From assembly GCA_014155875.1 (NCBI GenBank), contig JACEFZ010016113.1, positions 129,501-193,500 on the forward strand: DNA of 64,000 bases, in the 5' to 3' direction. Shown one piece after another: positions 1 to 60,544 of this stretch. Both the position numbers and the translations under genes were made by a program. The stretch comes from Cepaea nemoralis (Eukaryota; Mollusca; Gastropoda; Stylommatophora; Helicidae). Every line of letters begins with the position of its first letter. Within the stretch, counting starts at the first letter, position 1. A model generated the notes under the pieces. The model had not been told where the DNA came from, did not search any database, and saw only the letters and a list, made by a program, of their open reading frames with translations.

Positions 1-181
1 CCAAGAAAGACATCAGTTTTATAACCCACATGTTAAATGCATAGATGTTTTCTCCACAGTTATATTTGAAATCTGAACAAATTCTTACAGAAACATGCAT
101 TACAAATCACAAAAGCATTATCTACGATAAAAACATTTTTCATGACATGACGATACAAAAGGATGTATTTCTCTTTTAAAC

Positions 182-235
182 AGTGTGTGTGTGTGTGTGT
201 GTGTGCGTGTGTGCGTGCATGCGTGCGCGCGCGCT
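182..235. repeat. (GT)n microsatellite grading into GC/GT
   Basis: A run of GT dinucleotides changes into gcgtgcatgcgtgcgcgcgc, an alternating purine-pyrimidine tract. The rest of 1-490 shows nothing I can name. Confidence 0.9.
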
Positions 236-489
236 TGCTTTTTTAATTTAATTCTCTTCTCTAGAAATTCTCATAAAAGGTCAAAAGTCTTCCAATGCCA
301 TTATGACATATAGGGTATATGGTGTTGGGTCCATGTTTTGATGTCAAATGGCACTCATGGCCAGCATGACGACCACCGCCTGACTACTTTTATGAGGTTG
401 GGTCGATCCACAAAAGTATCCTACTTCAAGGGGGAGGCTGCTACAGATTTGTACTCAAAGCACAAAGGAAATACTTCAATGAGTTATTC

Positions 490-606
490 ATTCACCTTTC
501 CCCTTTTCCTGCCCTTTAACCCCCATTGGGGACTAGGCTGCTGTATCCGTTGCTATCTCCTGCAGCCCCCTTCATGTTCTCCTAACGTTATTCATCTCTG
601 TCTTTA
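490..606 (-). mobile_element. LINE C-terminus fragment (family E), flank of the 39-bp array
   Basis: Read on the minus strand this matches other family E copies and ends with the degenerate C-terminal ...SLVPNGG stop. It resembles the other copies at 3440, 20500, 22200 and 46720. The tandem array begins where this fragment reaches its K/R-E-rich segment. Confidence 0.55.
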
Positions 607-1342
607 GTTCTCCTCTTCATGTAATGTTTCATGTAACAGTCTGTAATTCTCCTCTTCATGTAATATTTCATGTAACAGTCTGTAATTCTCCTCTTCATGT
701 AATGTTTCATGTAACAGTCTGCAATTCTCCTCTTCATGTAATGTTTCATGTAACAGTCTGTAATTCTCCTCTTCATGTAATGTTTCATGTAACAGTCTGT
801 AATTCTCCTCTTCATGTAATGTTTCATGTAACAGTCTGTAATTCTCCTCTTCATGTAATGTTTCATGTAACAGTCTGTAATTCTCCTCTTTATGTAATGT
901 TTCATGTAACAGTCTGTAATTCTCCTCTTCATGTAATGTTTCATGTAACAGTCTGTAATTCTCCTCTTCATGTAATGTTTCATGTAACAGTCTGTAATTC
1001 TCCTCTTCATGTAATGTTTCATGTAAGTCTGTAATTCTCCTCTTCATGTAATGTTTCATGTAACAGTCTGCAATTCTCCTCTTCATGTAATGTTTCATGC
1101 AACAGTCTGCAATTCTCCTCTTCATGTAATGTTTCATGTAACAGTCTGCAATTCTCCTCTTCATGTAATGTTTCATGTAACAGTCTGTAATTCTCCTCTT
1201 CATGTAATGTTTCATGTAACAGTCTGCAATTCTCCTCTTTATGTAATGTTTCATGTAACAGTCTGCAATTCTCCTCTTCATGTAATGTTTCATGTAACAG
1301 TCTGTAATTCTCCTCTTCATGTAATGTTTCATGTAACAGTCT
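607..1342. repeat. 39-bp minisatellite, about 19 copies
   Basis: Units contain ctcctcttcatgtaatgttt and are mostly 39 bp, a multiple of three, so frames stay open on both strands without being a gene. One unit near 1021 lacks 3 bp. The unit overlaps the family E LINE sequence at its left edge. Confidence 0.95.
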
Positions 1343-1379
1343 CCCACCATTTTAACATTCAAAACAATGTTTGCCCTTA

Positions 1380-1632
1380 GACTCCAAAAACAATATATGG
1401 CACGATTTCTCACCTTTATTTTGCTAGCAAACAGAAGGACTTCATGTTAAATCTGAGACTTCCGTGAAGATAACATATGCCACATTCAAACAAGATCAGT
1501 GACTATATATTTAGTATTTCAGCAAAAGTGTTATTTGTTTATTCATTTCATATGATATATAAATCTGCACTATGACGAGATGCAGCAAAATATGTCAGGC
1601 AAAAAATCATGCAATATATTGTGTTTGGAGTC
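1380..1632. mobile_element. Palindromic MITE-like element, copy 1
   Basis: Terminal inverted repeats begin gactccaaaaacaatatatg and end in the complementary ...caatatattgtgtttggagtc. Related copies lie at 21304-21472 and, inverted, at 29590-29785. The shared inner block is gagatgcagcaaaatatg. There is no coding capacity and no clear target-site duplication. Confidence 0.7.
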
Positions 1633-2054
1633 AAATGTTCGAATCCCACTATATAGTTCACTCCGTGATCTCCAGACACCCGAGTGTCTGGTTTTACTCC
1701 CAAGTTATTTGTTACTGATGTGTATTATTTATTATGCCCTGTCAGCATTTCATATAACTTATTATTTATTATGCACTATCAGCAATTCATATAACAGTCA
1801 TAAATACATACAAGCTGAAAGGAAAACAGAATAATATGAAAACCTGTAAATGTGGAGCCAGTACTGGAAAACATGACTGTGGCAAGAGAATATTGTTGCA
1901 ATATAAAATAATCACATGGAACAGTAACAACCAACAATTTCATGGAATACATCAGTAAAACAAAACAATGATGAAACACCTAGCTCACAGCCAGTTTGTG
2001 TCCACACAATACAGACCCTCACATGATCTGTCAGAAGTTATCTTTGAGCTCGTG

Positions 2055-2765
2055 GTTCTAGAAATGCATTATCATAACTCTTAGTTCTTTTACAACATTA
2101 TGATGATTCTTAGTTCTTTTACAACATTATCATGATTCTTAGCTCTTTAAAAACAATATTTTTTGCTCTTTTACAACAATATCATAAGTCTTAGTTCTTT
2201 TACATTACCATGATTCTTAGTTCTTTTATGCAATATTATAATTCTTTGTTCTCTTACAGCATTATCATGAATCTTAGTTTTGCTACAACATTATCATGTA
2301 TCTTTGTTCTTTTACATTATCATGTACCTTTGTTCTTTTACAACATTATCATGTTTCTTAGTTCTTTTACATTATCATGTACCTTTGTTCTTTTACAACA
2401 TTATCATGTATCTTTGTTCTTTTACATTATCATGTACCTTTGTTCTTTTACATTATCATGTACCTTTGTTCTTTTACAACATGATCATGTTTCTTAGTTC
2501 TTTAACATTATCGTGATTCTTAGTTCTTTTACATTATCATGATTCTTAGTTTTTACAACATTATCATGATTCTTAGTTCTTTTACAACATTATCATGATT
2601 CTTAGTTCTTTTACAACATTATCATGATTCTTAGTTCTTTTACATTATCATTATTCTTAGTTCTTTTACAACATTATCATGCCTATTAGTTATTTTACAA
2701 TATTATCATGATTATTAGCACTTTACATTATCACTATATCTGTTCTTTTACAACATTAAAGTGAC
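2055..2765. repeat. AT-rich minisatellite, 26-29 bp units
   Basis: Units carry ttagttcttttacaacatta followed by tcatgatt. Some copies lack the three bases caa. It is degenerate at both ends. Confidence 0.9.
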
Positions 2766-2891
2766 TTTTCATTCTTTGACAATACGGTCAAGGCAATTAT
2801 GAACTGACTATGGTATCTTACTATTGATATGACCTACAAGAATGTTTCTGCTGGTTCATCAAGTGTTCAATCCACACTTGTATAGTTTTGG

Positions 2892-3031
2892 ATGTGTTAC
2901 TTCCACCAACACAAATGTGTTACTTCCGCCAACACAGATGTGCTACTTCCACCAACACAGATGTGTTACTTTCACCAACACAGATGTGTTACTTCCACCA
3001 ACACAGATGTGTTACTCCCACCAACACAGAT
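2892..3031. repeat. 23-bp minisatellite, 6 copies
   Basis: The repeated core is gtgttacttccaccaacaca plus gat, with few substitutions. Confidence 0.92.
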
Positions 3032-3124
3032 TTGTTACAGTCGTTTGTTTCATTCCCTCTACCCAGTTCATCCCCAGTTATAATTAGACCCCATCCCAGC
3101 CTCACATTAACTGTTGATGCCAGA

Positions 3125-3217
3125 CAAAGACCTCTCTAGTTTTACATATCTCAGGTTTTCTCAATGTCTGTCCTATACAGCACCAGAGTCTTTCCTTGAC
3201 CTCTTTGCTCACTGGCA
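3125..3217 (-). mobile_element. LINE fragment (RT C-terminal region, family E)
   Basis: The minus strand encodes SKEVKERLWCCIGQTLRKPE, the IGxTLRKP block found upstream of the GRP/W-R region in many LINE ORF2 proteins. It runs into the 27-bp array. Confidence 0.7.
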
Positions 3218-3400
3218 TCTGTCTAGTTCTCAACAGAAAAGGTATCTGTCTAGTTCTCAACAGAAAAGGTATCTGTCTAGTTCTCAACAGAAAAGGTATC
3301 TGTCTAGTTCTCAACAGAAACGGTATTTGTCTAGTTCTCAACAGAAAAGGTATCTGTCTAGTTCTCAACAGAAACGGTATTTGTCTAGTTCTCAACAGGA
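3218..3400. repeat. 27-bp minisatellite, about 7 copies, inside a LINE fragment
   Basis: Units contain tatctgtctagttctcaaca. On the minus strand each is nine codons (RTRQIPFLL). The single-copy equivalent is at 3715-3740 in the neighbouring family E copy (ggaatttgtccagttctcaa). Confidence 0.93.
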
Positions 3401-3439
3401 AAGTTGGAACTGAGAAATTATTCTCATGTGGGATCACCT

Positions 3440-3745
3440 TCTTCTTCTTCTTTCACTCTATTACCCTCCATTGGAGAATAGGACCTCAGCCAACTCACTC
3501 CAAGCTCTGCTATCTTCAGCTATCCCATCCCAGGCAACTCCACCAATGTCCTCTACATATTGTTCTTGTCTGTTTCTACTTCTCTTCTCCCTGAGTTTGT
3601 AGTTCTTCCTCTATTTCTTTTGACTTGTAGATTCCAAACAAAGCTCTTTCTAGTTAAGCTTTTCTCAGTGTATATTCTATCCAGTGCTAGCATCTTTCCT
3701 TGACCTCTTTATTCACTGGAATTTGTCCAGTTCTCAAACACCTGT
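3440..3745 (-). mobile_element. LINE C-terminus fragment, family E
   Basis: The minus strand gives QYVEDIGGVAWDGIAEDSRA followed by WSELAEVLFSNGG, the typical C-terminus of a LINE ORF2. Frames are broken elsewhere. Confidence 0.7.
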
Positions 3746-3845
3746 ATAATTTCCGTAATGTAAACACATATCAAATCAATAAACATGCATATACATTTCT
3801 AGCAAGTGTTACAACCATCACAAATAAATCCACTTTATACCCAGC

Positions 3846-4240
3846 TGGAGACATAGACTTTCACCCAGGCATGTTTTCTCAGTGACTCAACGAGCATGCT
3901 TAGGAAGACTTAAGTGGGCTGGGTTTGAAAACAGTTTGTGGAGTCTCTGTGGAGCTTTAAACCTGACAAAAATCAGGCTTATGTTTGTGCTAGGTCATGC
4001 GGGTGTAAGAGGAAACGAACAAGTTGACGGATTGTGGGCAGGGCTTCTGTGGAAAGTGACTGAGCAACGGAAGCAGACAATTGTAGTGAATGCCGTCCCA
4101 GAGGCAGCATAATTAAACAAATCATGTGACGAATGCAAATCCTGCAATCTTGATCAGACTGTAAAAATACCACGACAAAAGAGGCGAAGCCGGACAATAA
4201 ATTATTTGCTACAGAACAAGCCCAGAAAACAATATCTGGA
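3846..4240 (+). pseudogene. LINE RNase H 3' fragment, type A (decayed)
   Basis: It contains a degraded FTQACFLSDSTSMLRK segment and the RNase H signature LGHAGVRGNEQVDG. Downstream bases match the intact copy at 44091-44558. Frameshifts make it non-functional. It lies in the 3' flank of the ATPase gene. Confidence 0.75.
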
Positions 4241-4428
4241 TTCTAAACATGATAAAGAGCTATTCTCATACTATAAATAGCTTGATTAGAATGAATCAAG
4301 AAAATAAAAGTTTGGTTGTAGTGACTCAATCATTGTTCAGCATATTATACATTACTTGGTACAGACTGAGAAACATCTGCATCATTTCCATAATGTAAAC
4401 AGTAAAATACAATAACAATGAACATAAT

Positions 4429-52839
<48,411 letters not shown>

Positions 52840-52879
52840 CTGTTGTTGGAAAAAAGGAGTAGGTTTTTCTATATTATAA

Positions 52880-53580
52880 CATAGGATACTTTTTAGTTAT
52901 TAAACATAATGTTAGAGAGACACAAAGTATTTCTGCTTCCATTCTGGAATTTATATTAATAATCTTCATCTGTGTGCAATGTTTTTACAAAGAAATGATC
53001 ACCAAAATAAACCCCAATTATAGTGATTAATGTGATATGTAAATATCAATTCTGAATTATAATAAATTCCACCATCGTCAAGGAAAAGTTAATTGTATTA
53101 ATGGTTTATGGTAATTAATGTCTAAGCTCTACAGGCTTTAATGATGATTTATCATAATTAGTCTTTATCATCTAAATATTGACGATTTTTATCGTAACAA
53201 ATGTGCATATGCTAATAAGATAATGCGTTTTGATTCTACATAAACAAATTTAATTATTTCCCTACAAATAAAATAAATGACCGATTTATCACAATTTATG
53301 TTCAATCTTTATGGTTATTTAATATTTTAATGTTGATCACTTAACCATGCAGAACATTCATGCATGTTACTAGAGTTGCTAGATGTTGCTAGGAGTTACT
53401 AGAAAACAATGCTGATGATGTCATGAGCGCAGTCTGATGAGGGTTCAACTCCTGCGTTTATTGCCTGCTAAGTGAGGGAAAGAATGATCACTTATCCCTC
53501 CAGACATTCAGGCCTACCAAATATTCTGACTTCAGCACATCATAGAGCTATAGCACGTTTCTGGTACGGGAGTCACTTTT
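52880..53580. other. AT-rich intron sequence, no feature seen
   Basis: It is AT-rich with short runs such as ttatcataattagt. I find no open frame, repeat structure or splice-bounded segment. Confidence 0.5.
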
Positions 53581-53654
53581 TTTTTTAATGCAAAACATTT
53601 TAAGCTTATGGCTTTTAACACCCATCTCACCTATTCCAACACACATAAAACATG

Positions 53655-53765
53655 ATTTTGGGAGAAGGAATGAGGAGAGAGAGGGCAATAGGGGAGTTGA
53701 GGAAAAGAGAGAGAGGGGAGAGGAGAGAAAGAGGGGGAAATTAGGGAGAGAGAGAGAGAAAACAA
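53655..53765. repeat. GA-rich low-complexity tract
   Basis: gagagagagggcaatagggg and gagagggggaaattagggag; purine-rich on the plus strand. Confidence 0.85.
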
Positions 53766-53934
53766 TAGCAATAGCAACAACAATAATAATAACAGTGAAA
53801 CAATATTAATACTAATAAAACAATAATAATATTAACAACAACTACAAGAATAATGGCAACAGTAAAAAATAACAAGAACATGAATAGCATCAAGAAAAAC
53901 AATAACTGAGAAATAATAATTGGTGTCATGGCAA

Positions 53935-54220
53935 GGAAGGGAGTCCTTGGAAGGGAGTGTACAAACTGAGACTGATGCAGTTGGAGATCGCAAGATGTGG
54001 AGAAGCACGATCGCCTATGCCATTCGGCATGGCACTTGATGATGATGAATGGAAATAATAATAACAAGAAAAATATCTGAATAATTATAACAGCAAAAAC
54101 AATTACAACTGTGGTGGTGATAGTGGCTGCAGCAGCAGAAATAAAAATAAAATCATAACAGCAACAACAATATCATTATGAATAATAACAAGGGCAACAT
54201 CAAGAACAAGAATAATAATA
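53935..54220 (+). mobile_element. LINE 3' end with AAT/AAC-rich tail
   Basis: The frame MQLEIARCGEARSPMPFGMA followed by LDDDE is a well-marked LINE C-terminus with acidic end. It is followed by a long (AATAACA)-type tail. A similar AAT/AAC tract lies upstream at 53765-53930. Bases 54220-54780 show nothing else. Confidence 0.75.
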
Positions 54221-54787
54221 TGTTTCCTCCATTCTTTCTACATGTACTATTTTATTTTTATATTTCAAGACCACATTTGTCAGTTTACCCCAATAATTTA
54301 CAATAATCACTATAAAATACTGATAAAATACAGAATAAACAAGCAAAAACTACTAAACATCAAGCAAAGCAATGTCTGCATGCTACAACAATTTTTAATG
54401 CATGAATAAAAAAGGCATTAAAAATAAATAAACTGCTGTCGACAATAGTGTGGTTTCACATAAACGTGTGTAAAACTCAGGAATCATCTGTGTCAATCAA
54501 TCAATCAATCACGTGCTGTAATAGATCTCCAACACTGTCTGTCTCTCGTCTTGATTGTACATTCTGTCAGACTGCTGTCCATCCATCTATTGATGTTATC
54601 TTCCCACTTCTATCATTATCATTGTCTTGCTCGCTTGCATGGGTGCATAAACTAGATACATGTTATGAAAACTTGTAAAGAAAAGACCTGATGTATACAG
54701 GGTTTGTTTTTTCATGTTTTCCTCTGGCATACAGGCAGTACGTATATTATTTGTCAAAGTTTGTCTTGTTTTCAATTTTAACTGGGG

Positions 54788-55000
54788 CCCTCCATGGCAG
54801 AGTGGTCAAGCTACCATCCTCATACTCTAAAGGCCATAGGTTCATTTCAAGACTCTGTCATTTATTTCATGAGTGCAATTATTTCAGAGACCTCAAGGGG
54901 TCGTGATTGGAGCTTGACGCTTTCAGCAGATGGCGAGCTGCTCTTTAGAGAGAGACTGAACCATATGTGATCACACCAAGTGCAATCAAGTTGCCTTTAA
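54788..55000 (+). mobile_element. SINE-A copy
   Basis: The head ccatggcagagtggtcaagc, body cagagacctcaaggggtcgt and tail gagagactgaaccatatgtg are present. Confidence 0.83.
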
Positions 55001-55189
55001 TGTCTTTTTTAACTTTGTTTTCAATTGACCAGCATAATAAATTAACTAGTAATGATGGGAAAAGAACCTGGTTAACTACGATTGTGGGGATAAGTCAACA
55101 TTCCCTGTATTGACATGTCATGAGTGGGATGGAGCACATGTGGAAATGTCCCGCATACAGAGATGTTCATTCTGAAATTCAGTTTGATT

Positions 55190-55895
55190 ATTCAGTCATG
55201 TGAGTGACATAAAATCTACATGTCGATTGAATATGATCATTCAGTCATGTCAGTGACATAAAGTGTACATGTTGATTGAATATGATTATTCAGTCATGTG
55301 AGTGACATAAAGTCTACACATTGATTGAATATGATTATTCAGTCATGTGAGTGACATAAAGTGTACATGTCGATTGAATATGATTATTCAGTCATGTGAG
55401 TGACATAAAGTGTACATGTCGATTGAATATGATTATTCAGTCATGTGAGTGACATAAAGTCTACACATTGATTGAATATGATTATTCAGTCATGTGAATG
55501 ACATAAAGTCTACGTGTCGATTGAATATGATTATTCAGTCATGTGAGTGACATAACGTCTACATGTCGATTGAATATGATTATTCAGTCATGTGAGTGAC
55601 ATAAAGTGTACATGTCGATTGAATATGATTATTCAGTCATGTGAGTGACATAAAGTGTACATGTCGATTGAATATGATTATTCAGTCATGTGAGTGACAT
55701 AAAGCCTACATGTCAATTGAATATGATTATTCAGTCATGTGAGTGACATAAAGCCTACATGTCAATTGAATATGATTATTCAGTCATGTGAGCGACATAA
55801 AGCCTACATGTCAATTGAATATGATTATTCAGTCATGTCAGTGACATAAAATCTACATATCGATTTAATATGATTATTCAGTCATGTCAATTGCA
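55190..55895. repeat. 49-bp minisatellite, about 14 copies
   Basis: The unit is tgattattcagtcatgtgag followed by tgacataaagtgtacatgtc and gattgaata. Confidence 0.97.
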
Positions 55896-56034
55896 TGATT
55901 AAATTTTTCTTCCAAAATGTTTATCACAGCTTGATGAATGGCAAAGAAAGGGAACATGATTGCACAGATTCACTGATGGGCACAGGAAGGGTGTATGATT
56001 GGAGTGACTGGTGGATTGCAAAGGAAACAAATTA

Positions 56035-56640
56035 TTTGACAGATTCATGGATGATCATGCCAGACAAGTGACTGGGTAAATGAAAGGACAGATTTCTAGG
56101 ATGGTATGAGCTGGGGAAATGTATAGACAGATTCATGGATGATACAGGAAAGGCAAATGATTGGGCAAATACATGGATGGCACAAGCAGGCAAATGATTG
56201 GGCATATGGATGGATAGCTTGAGACGAGCACATTTTTGGACAGATTCATGGATGACACAAGTAAGGCAAATGATTGGGCACATTCATGGATGGCATCAGC
56301 AAAGAAAATGACTGGGCACATTCATGGATGGCATCAGCAAAGAAAATGACTGGGCACATTCATGGATGGCATCAGCAAAGAAAATGACTGGGCACATTCA
56401 TGGATGGCATCAGCAAAGAAAATGACTGGGCACATTCATGGATGGCATCAGCAAAGAAAATGACTGGGCACATTCATGGATGGCATCAGCAAAGAAAATG
56501 ACTGGGCACATTCATGGATGGCATCAGCAAAGAAAATGACTGGGCACATTCATGGATGGCATCAGCAAAGAAAATGACTGGGCACATTCATGGATGGCAT
56601 CAGCAAAGAAAATGACTGGGCACATTCATGGATGGCAAAA
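56035..56640. repeat. 38-bp minisatellite, about 9 identical copies after a degenerate part
   Basis: From about 56275 the unit tgggcacattcatggatggc plus atcagcaaagaaaatgac repeats without change. From 56035 to 56275 only diverged relatives with attcatggatga occur. Confidence 0.96.
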
Positions 56641-56984
56641 GAAGGGCAAATGATTGGACAAGAATAAAAAGTTGCATAGAAAATAATACACTTCTATTAG
56701 CAAGGTCAACACACAATCTTCTAAAGCTATAATCAGCTGTGATAGGAAAGAGAACAGTTCTATTAGCAAGGCTAGGGCAAAATATATTCAAGTTACCATT
56801 ACCGTTGACAGCAAGCGCAGACATCAAATCAATAAGATGGTGATTTTTAATCTGCATGAATTGTTAATGCACAATCATCACTTGGTAACAAGGCATATAA
56901 ACATATACTCTCACAGTTAACATATAAACAAATTTTAGTGACAAGGCTGTCTATAAACACATACTCTCTGACATGCATCAATCA

Positions 56985-57175
56985 TCATCATCACATTCCA
57001 CTTTTACTGTCAAGTGTCATGGGGAGGAATTGTTGACATTCCAACATCTGATGTGTGGCACTGGATAGTGTTTTCTGTGTGAATGTACAATATCTTTGAT
57101 ATTGTCAATCCATTTTCTTCTCGAGCGCCCTCTTGCTCTTATACCAGATCTTCTTCTTTAATGTAGCACCAAAGT
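56985..57175 (-). mobile_element. LINE C-terminal fragment (minus)
   Basis: The minus strand gives RKWIDNIKDI near 57100, the same DNIK block that forms the 45-bp array, and an AT/GATGAT-rich end. Bases 56640-56985 hold only short AT-rich duplications. Confidence 0.6.
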
Positions 57176-57309
57176 TGGTAGCTGAGAGTCAATAGTTAAC
57201 ATATAACCAACATTTAGTAATAAGACTTCAGACCACTGAAGAATGAGGAGAACACAGTGAATAGATGGAAAGAGTAATTAAGCTATTTTAAGAGAAGCTA
57301 GCTCACAAA

Positions 57310-57575
57310 GGCTGGTCTCCCTGGCCTAAAGGTTAAGGACGCTGTTCGTAATCCCATATACTCACGCACAAAACACAGCTGTGCGAGATTCGGCAGCGGA
57401 TCGCGTCACTTTGGTTTCTTACAGAGGGTATGTGAGCCGGCCGTTCATAAAGCGATGGCACGGTGGCAAACTACTGAACGTAAAACTTGCCAAGATATTA
57501 ACAGCAGCTGAAAAATTCTGGTGTTGACTGCAATGTCCTGCAAATAGGATATGCAAAAAAAAAAAAAAAAAAAAG
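57310..57575 (+). mobile_element. SINE-D copy with A20 tail
   Basis: The head ggctggtctccctggcctaa, body cggtggcaaactactgaacg and end ggatatgcaaaaaaaaa are complete. Confidence 0.87.
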
Positions 57576-57589
57576 CTCACAAAGAGAAC

Positions 57590-57766
57590 TCGTTACTCAC
57601 ATCAGAAGACAGTCCACATTCTTTGGGCATGTCGTGAGAAGGGAAAGCTGGAGTATGTTATGACAACAGGAAAGTTGAAGGGGGAAAGAGACATGGAGAG
57701 ACAAAGAGAGAAGGTGCTGAAGAGAGTCTGACAAAGAGGCATAGAGGAATATCAGTATCACAAGTG
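57590..57766 (+). pseudogene. LINE ORF2 C-terminal fragment
   Basis: It encodes QSTFFGHVVRREKLEYVMTT followed by GKLKGERDMERQREKV, a clear FGHVxRxE...TGKLKGxRxxGRQR block. Confidence 0.8.
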
Positions 57767-58055
57767 ATTGACAGTACATGAGACAGAAGGCTGAGGCAGA
57801 CATGATCACCAACACATCACGGTATGGACTAAAAGAAGATTGACAGTACACAGGACAGAAGGCTGTGGAAAGACATGATCACCAAAGCCACACAGCATGG
57901 ACTATAAGGAGATTGACAGTACATGAGACAGAAGGCTGTGGCCAGGTATGATCACCAACACCTCATGGTATGGACTAAAAGAAGATTGACAGTACACAGG
58001 ATAGAAGGATGTGGACAGACGTGATCAACAACACGACACAACATGGACTAAAAGA
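57767..58055. repeat. 72-bp tandem repeat, 4 copies, LINE-derived
   Basis: Units start attgacagtacatgagacag and encode IDSTxDRRLWxDMITN in frame-shifted form, the end of LINE ORF2 (DRRLWRDMIANA). It continues directly from the LINE fragment. Bases 58060-58570 have no clear element. Confidence 0.88.
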
Positions 58056-58569
58056 TGTGTTAGTAATTAAACCATAATATCAAAAGTGCTCTAAAAAGCC
58101 ATACACTATCACTGATATCACTAAATAAAAGAATATAAGCTTGATCAATAAGTAATACACTTGATATTTAGTAAGCATAAGAAGTCTCTGATGTTCTTGA
58201 CTGATATACTTTCATTCCTTCCAACATGCAAATAAAGCAACACACATACTAGCAAATACAATAAGCATAATGGCAGCCACTGTATAACATTATGCACACG
58301 ACTGCAAGAATATAACCATCAACACTACGTCTGCATGAAGCTGCGTATCAGTGCAAGCTGTCTACAACAAACTAATGTGTCAATCCGGCACACGTGTCAA
58401 GACCACCTCCACATTGCACTCGTCCACTTGAATTGAATAGGCCAACCGCCGGCTGTATGTTGTTGTGTCCAGATCCAGCTGCGTGTGTAATCAACATATA
58501 GATTCAATACTGATGTATATGTGTTTGGGACTCCTACTACAACATGTCAATAAAGGATCTATTTTCATA

Positions 58570-58815
58570 CCGTGGCAGGCTCTGTGGCAAATGGGTTACT
58601 AACGCAATTTTTGATCCCACATATCACTTTCTAAACACAGGTGTGGGTGATTTGGCATCAGGTGACATTGCATTGGTTTTCATAAAATGATATCAGTACT
58701 GGTGGTTTAGAAAGCAATGGCAAACTACTGAACATAAATTTGCCAAGAAATCACAAACAACCAAAAACAATGGGGTTCCGTGCAACATCCTGTAAAGGAT
58801 ATGCAACTAACTTTT
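58570..58815 (+). mobile_element. SINE-D copy
   Basis: ggcaggctctgtggcaaatg, gaaagcaatggcaaactact and gtaaaggatatgcaactaac. Confidence 0.83.
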
Positions 58816-58874
58816 TCCTCATACGGTAAGGTGTATTGAGTATACAGTCAAGCACACAAATCCAGGACTTTCTG

Positions 58875-59140
58875 GAGGTCTACTGGGTACATGACTCAAG
58901 CCACATATTTATGTAAGACCAGTCAATACTTGATGAGTGATGTGGTCAGTGTCCAGCTAGCTGACGTCACTTCCCTAAAGTGAACTGGTACCCATGCCAG
59001 GCTGGGTTGACTTTGGAGTCCAGGCCACTGGAAACAAGAAATCCCTGCCTCGAAGAGGATTAAGACATATGGCCACTGTGCCAGCAGGTAAGCATGCAAA
59101 TCACTGCGCCACTATGGCAACCACTGGAATAAGTACAGCT
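58875..59140 (-). mobile_element. SINE-B copy, minus
   Basis: tgacgtcacttccctaaagt, catgccaggctgggttgact and the head ccagtggttgccatagtggc on the minus strand. A diverged piece of the same family may lie at 59395-59490. Bases 59140-59395 form no gene. Confidence 0.78.
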
Positions 59141-59717
59141 ATGACAAACAGGAACATGACAGCAAGCAGGTAAACTGACAGCCTGAAAGGTTGTGTGTAG
59201 CATATTCTGCGTGGATGCAAGTGTCGAGCACTGAGTCATGGAATGAGGGAGAGATTGGGGGAAGCAGAGATGTGGGTCTTGAGAATGATGTTGAGAAAAT
59301 GAAGCAAGCAATGGCCGTGGGTTGACAGCTGCGGGTGGTAGCAGCTCACTCATGACAACGATACAGACAAGTACAAAGTAATGGACCCTTTTTCACGCCT
59401 TGAGGCAGACTGAGTATTTGATGATTTAAACAGACCAATCAGCACTGGGTGGTAATGTGGCTGATGTCACACCGTTACTTCCTAGACAGAAGAAGAACGT
59501 CTGTGTCAGAAAGAACAAGTAAATGGCACTTAACTCACAACTTCTAGTAATTAACTCTTTGTTAACTATTTTACTGACAATATTTTCTATGTGGAAAGCT
59601 GACACAGCTGGGCAACAATAATAATGTAAGCAGCAACGATTTCATCACAATATCACATGACAGAGAGGTTTCGAGAGTCACCTGTCATGATATGCCCGCT
59701 CCAGACTAGACACATGA

Positions 59718-59775
59718 AGGAGGAGGAGGAGGACAAGGATGAAGAGGAGAAGGACAAGGACGAGGAGGAGGAGAT
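59718..59775. repeat. GAGGA/GGACAA purine tract
   Basis: aggaggaggaggacaaggat and later gaggaggaggagat. Bases 59775-60540 are AT-rich without features. Confidence 0.85.
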
Positions 59776-60544
59776 ACTTTATGTAGTGGTGTCTGTATCT
59801 TAGTGAATCTAGATTCACAACTTGGTTTATCAGAAGTGTTATGATTGTATTTCAATTTTAAAATTTTCACCACGTATAACTCCTTAAAACAAACATACTT
59901 TCCCATATACTAATAGGACAGATTACAAAGTTATCATACTCTTCCTGTAAACTACTATAACAGCAAAGGAAAACATCACACTCTCCCTGTCTACTAATAG
60001 CATAAATATTGAACATGCAAATAACTCTTCCTTGAATACTATTTTAGACAAAACAATGTCTAAAACAATCAATGATACTAATATATTATTATATATTATA
60101 TTCCTAGCACTCTCAACTTGGTGGAATAATAATTTAATCTCCATCTGATGAACATTATTTTGAAGAAAATAAGCAGATGGTGAACTTAACAGAAAAGAGA
60201 TCAAGTAAAAAAACTTAAAGATGCTGGGGAAAATATACAAGTATCAAAAATATACAAAAAAGCAGACAGTGTTCGCTTGGTCACAATATGAGACTTGGAA
60301 TGGTTTCTATTGAGAATACTGCAGGGTAAAATGCTGGGGAATATAAACAGAGGACATCCAAATAACAATACCATAAAGACAAGCAAGAACACTGAGGTAT
60401 CACATTTATACAGAAAACACATTAAAATATGAACTACAGATACACAGATATGGTAACATCAACACAACCAAAATTAATTAACCAAAATGTGTCCCAGTTA
60501 ATTGCTGTTCCACATTAATAACCTCCTGGTTTCCAATGACATTT

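Noticed and set aside
604..1413. 269-codon minus-strand open frame with HETLHEEENYRL repeats
   Set aside because: Product of the 39-bp minisatellite.
53741..54067. Open frame rich in Leu/Ile/Val on minus
   Set aside because: Reverse of AAT/AAC low-complexity sequence and a LINE tail.
59060..59353. 97-codon open frame and an overlapping hydrophobic frame (LLAVMFLFVIAVLIPVV)
   Set aside because: It overlaps a SINE-B head, has no splice or domain support, and the hydrophobic stretch is short; probably chance.
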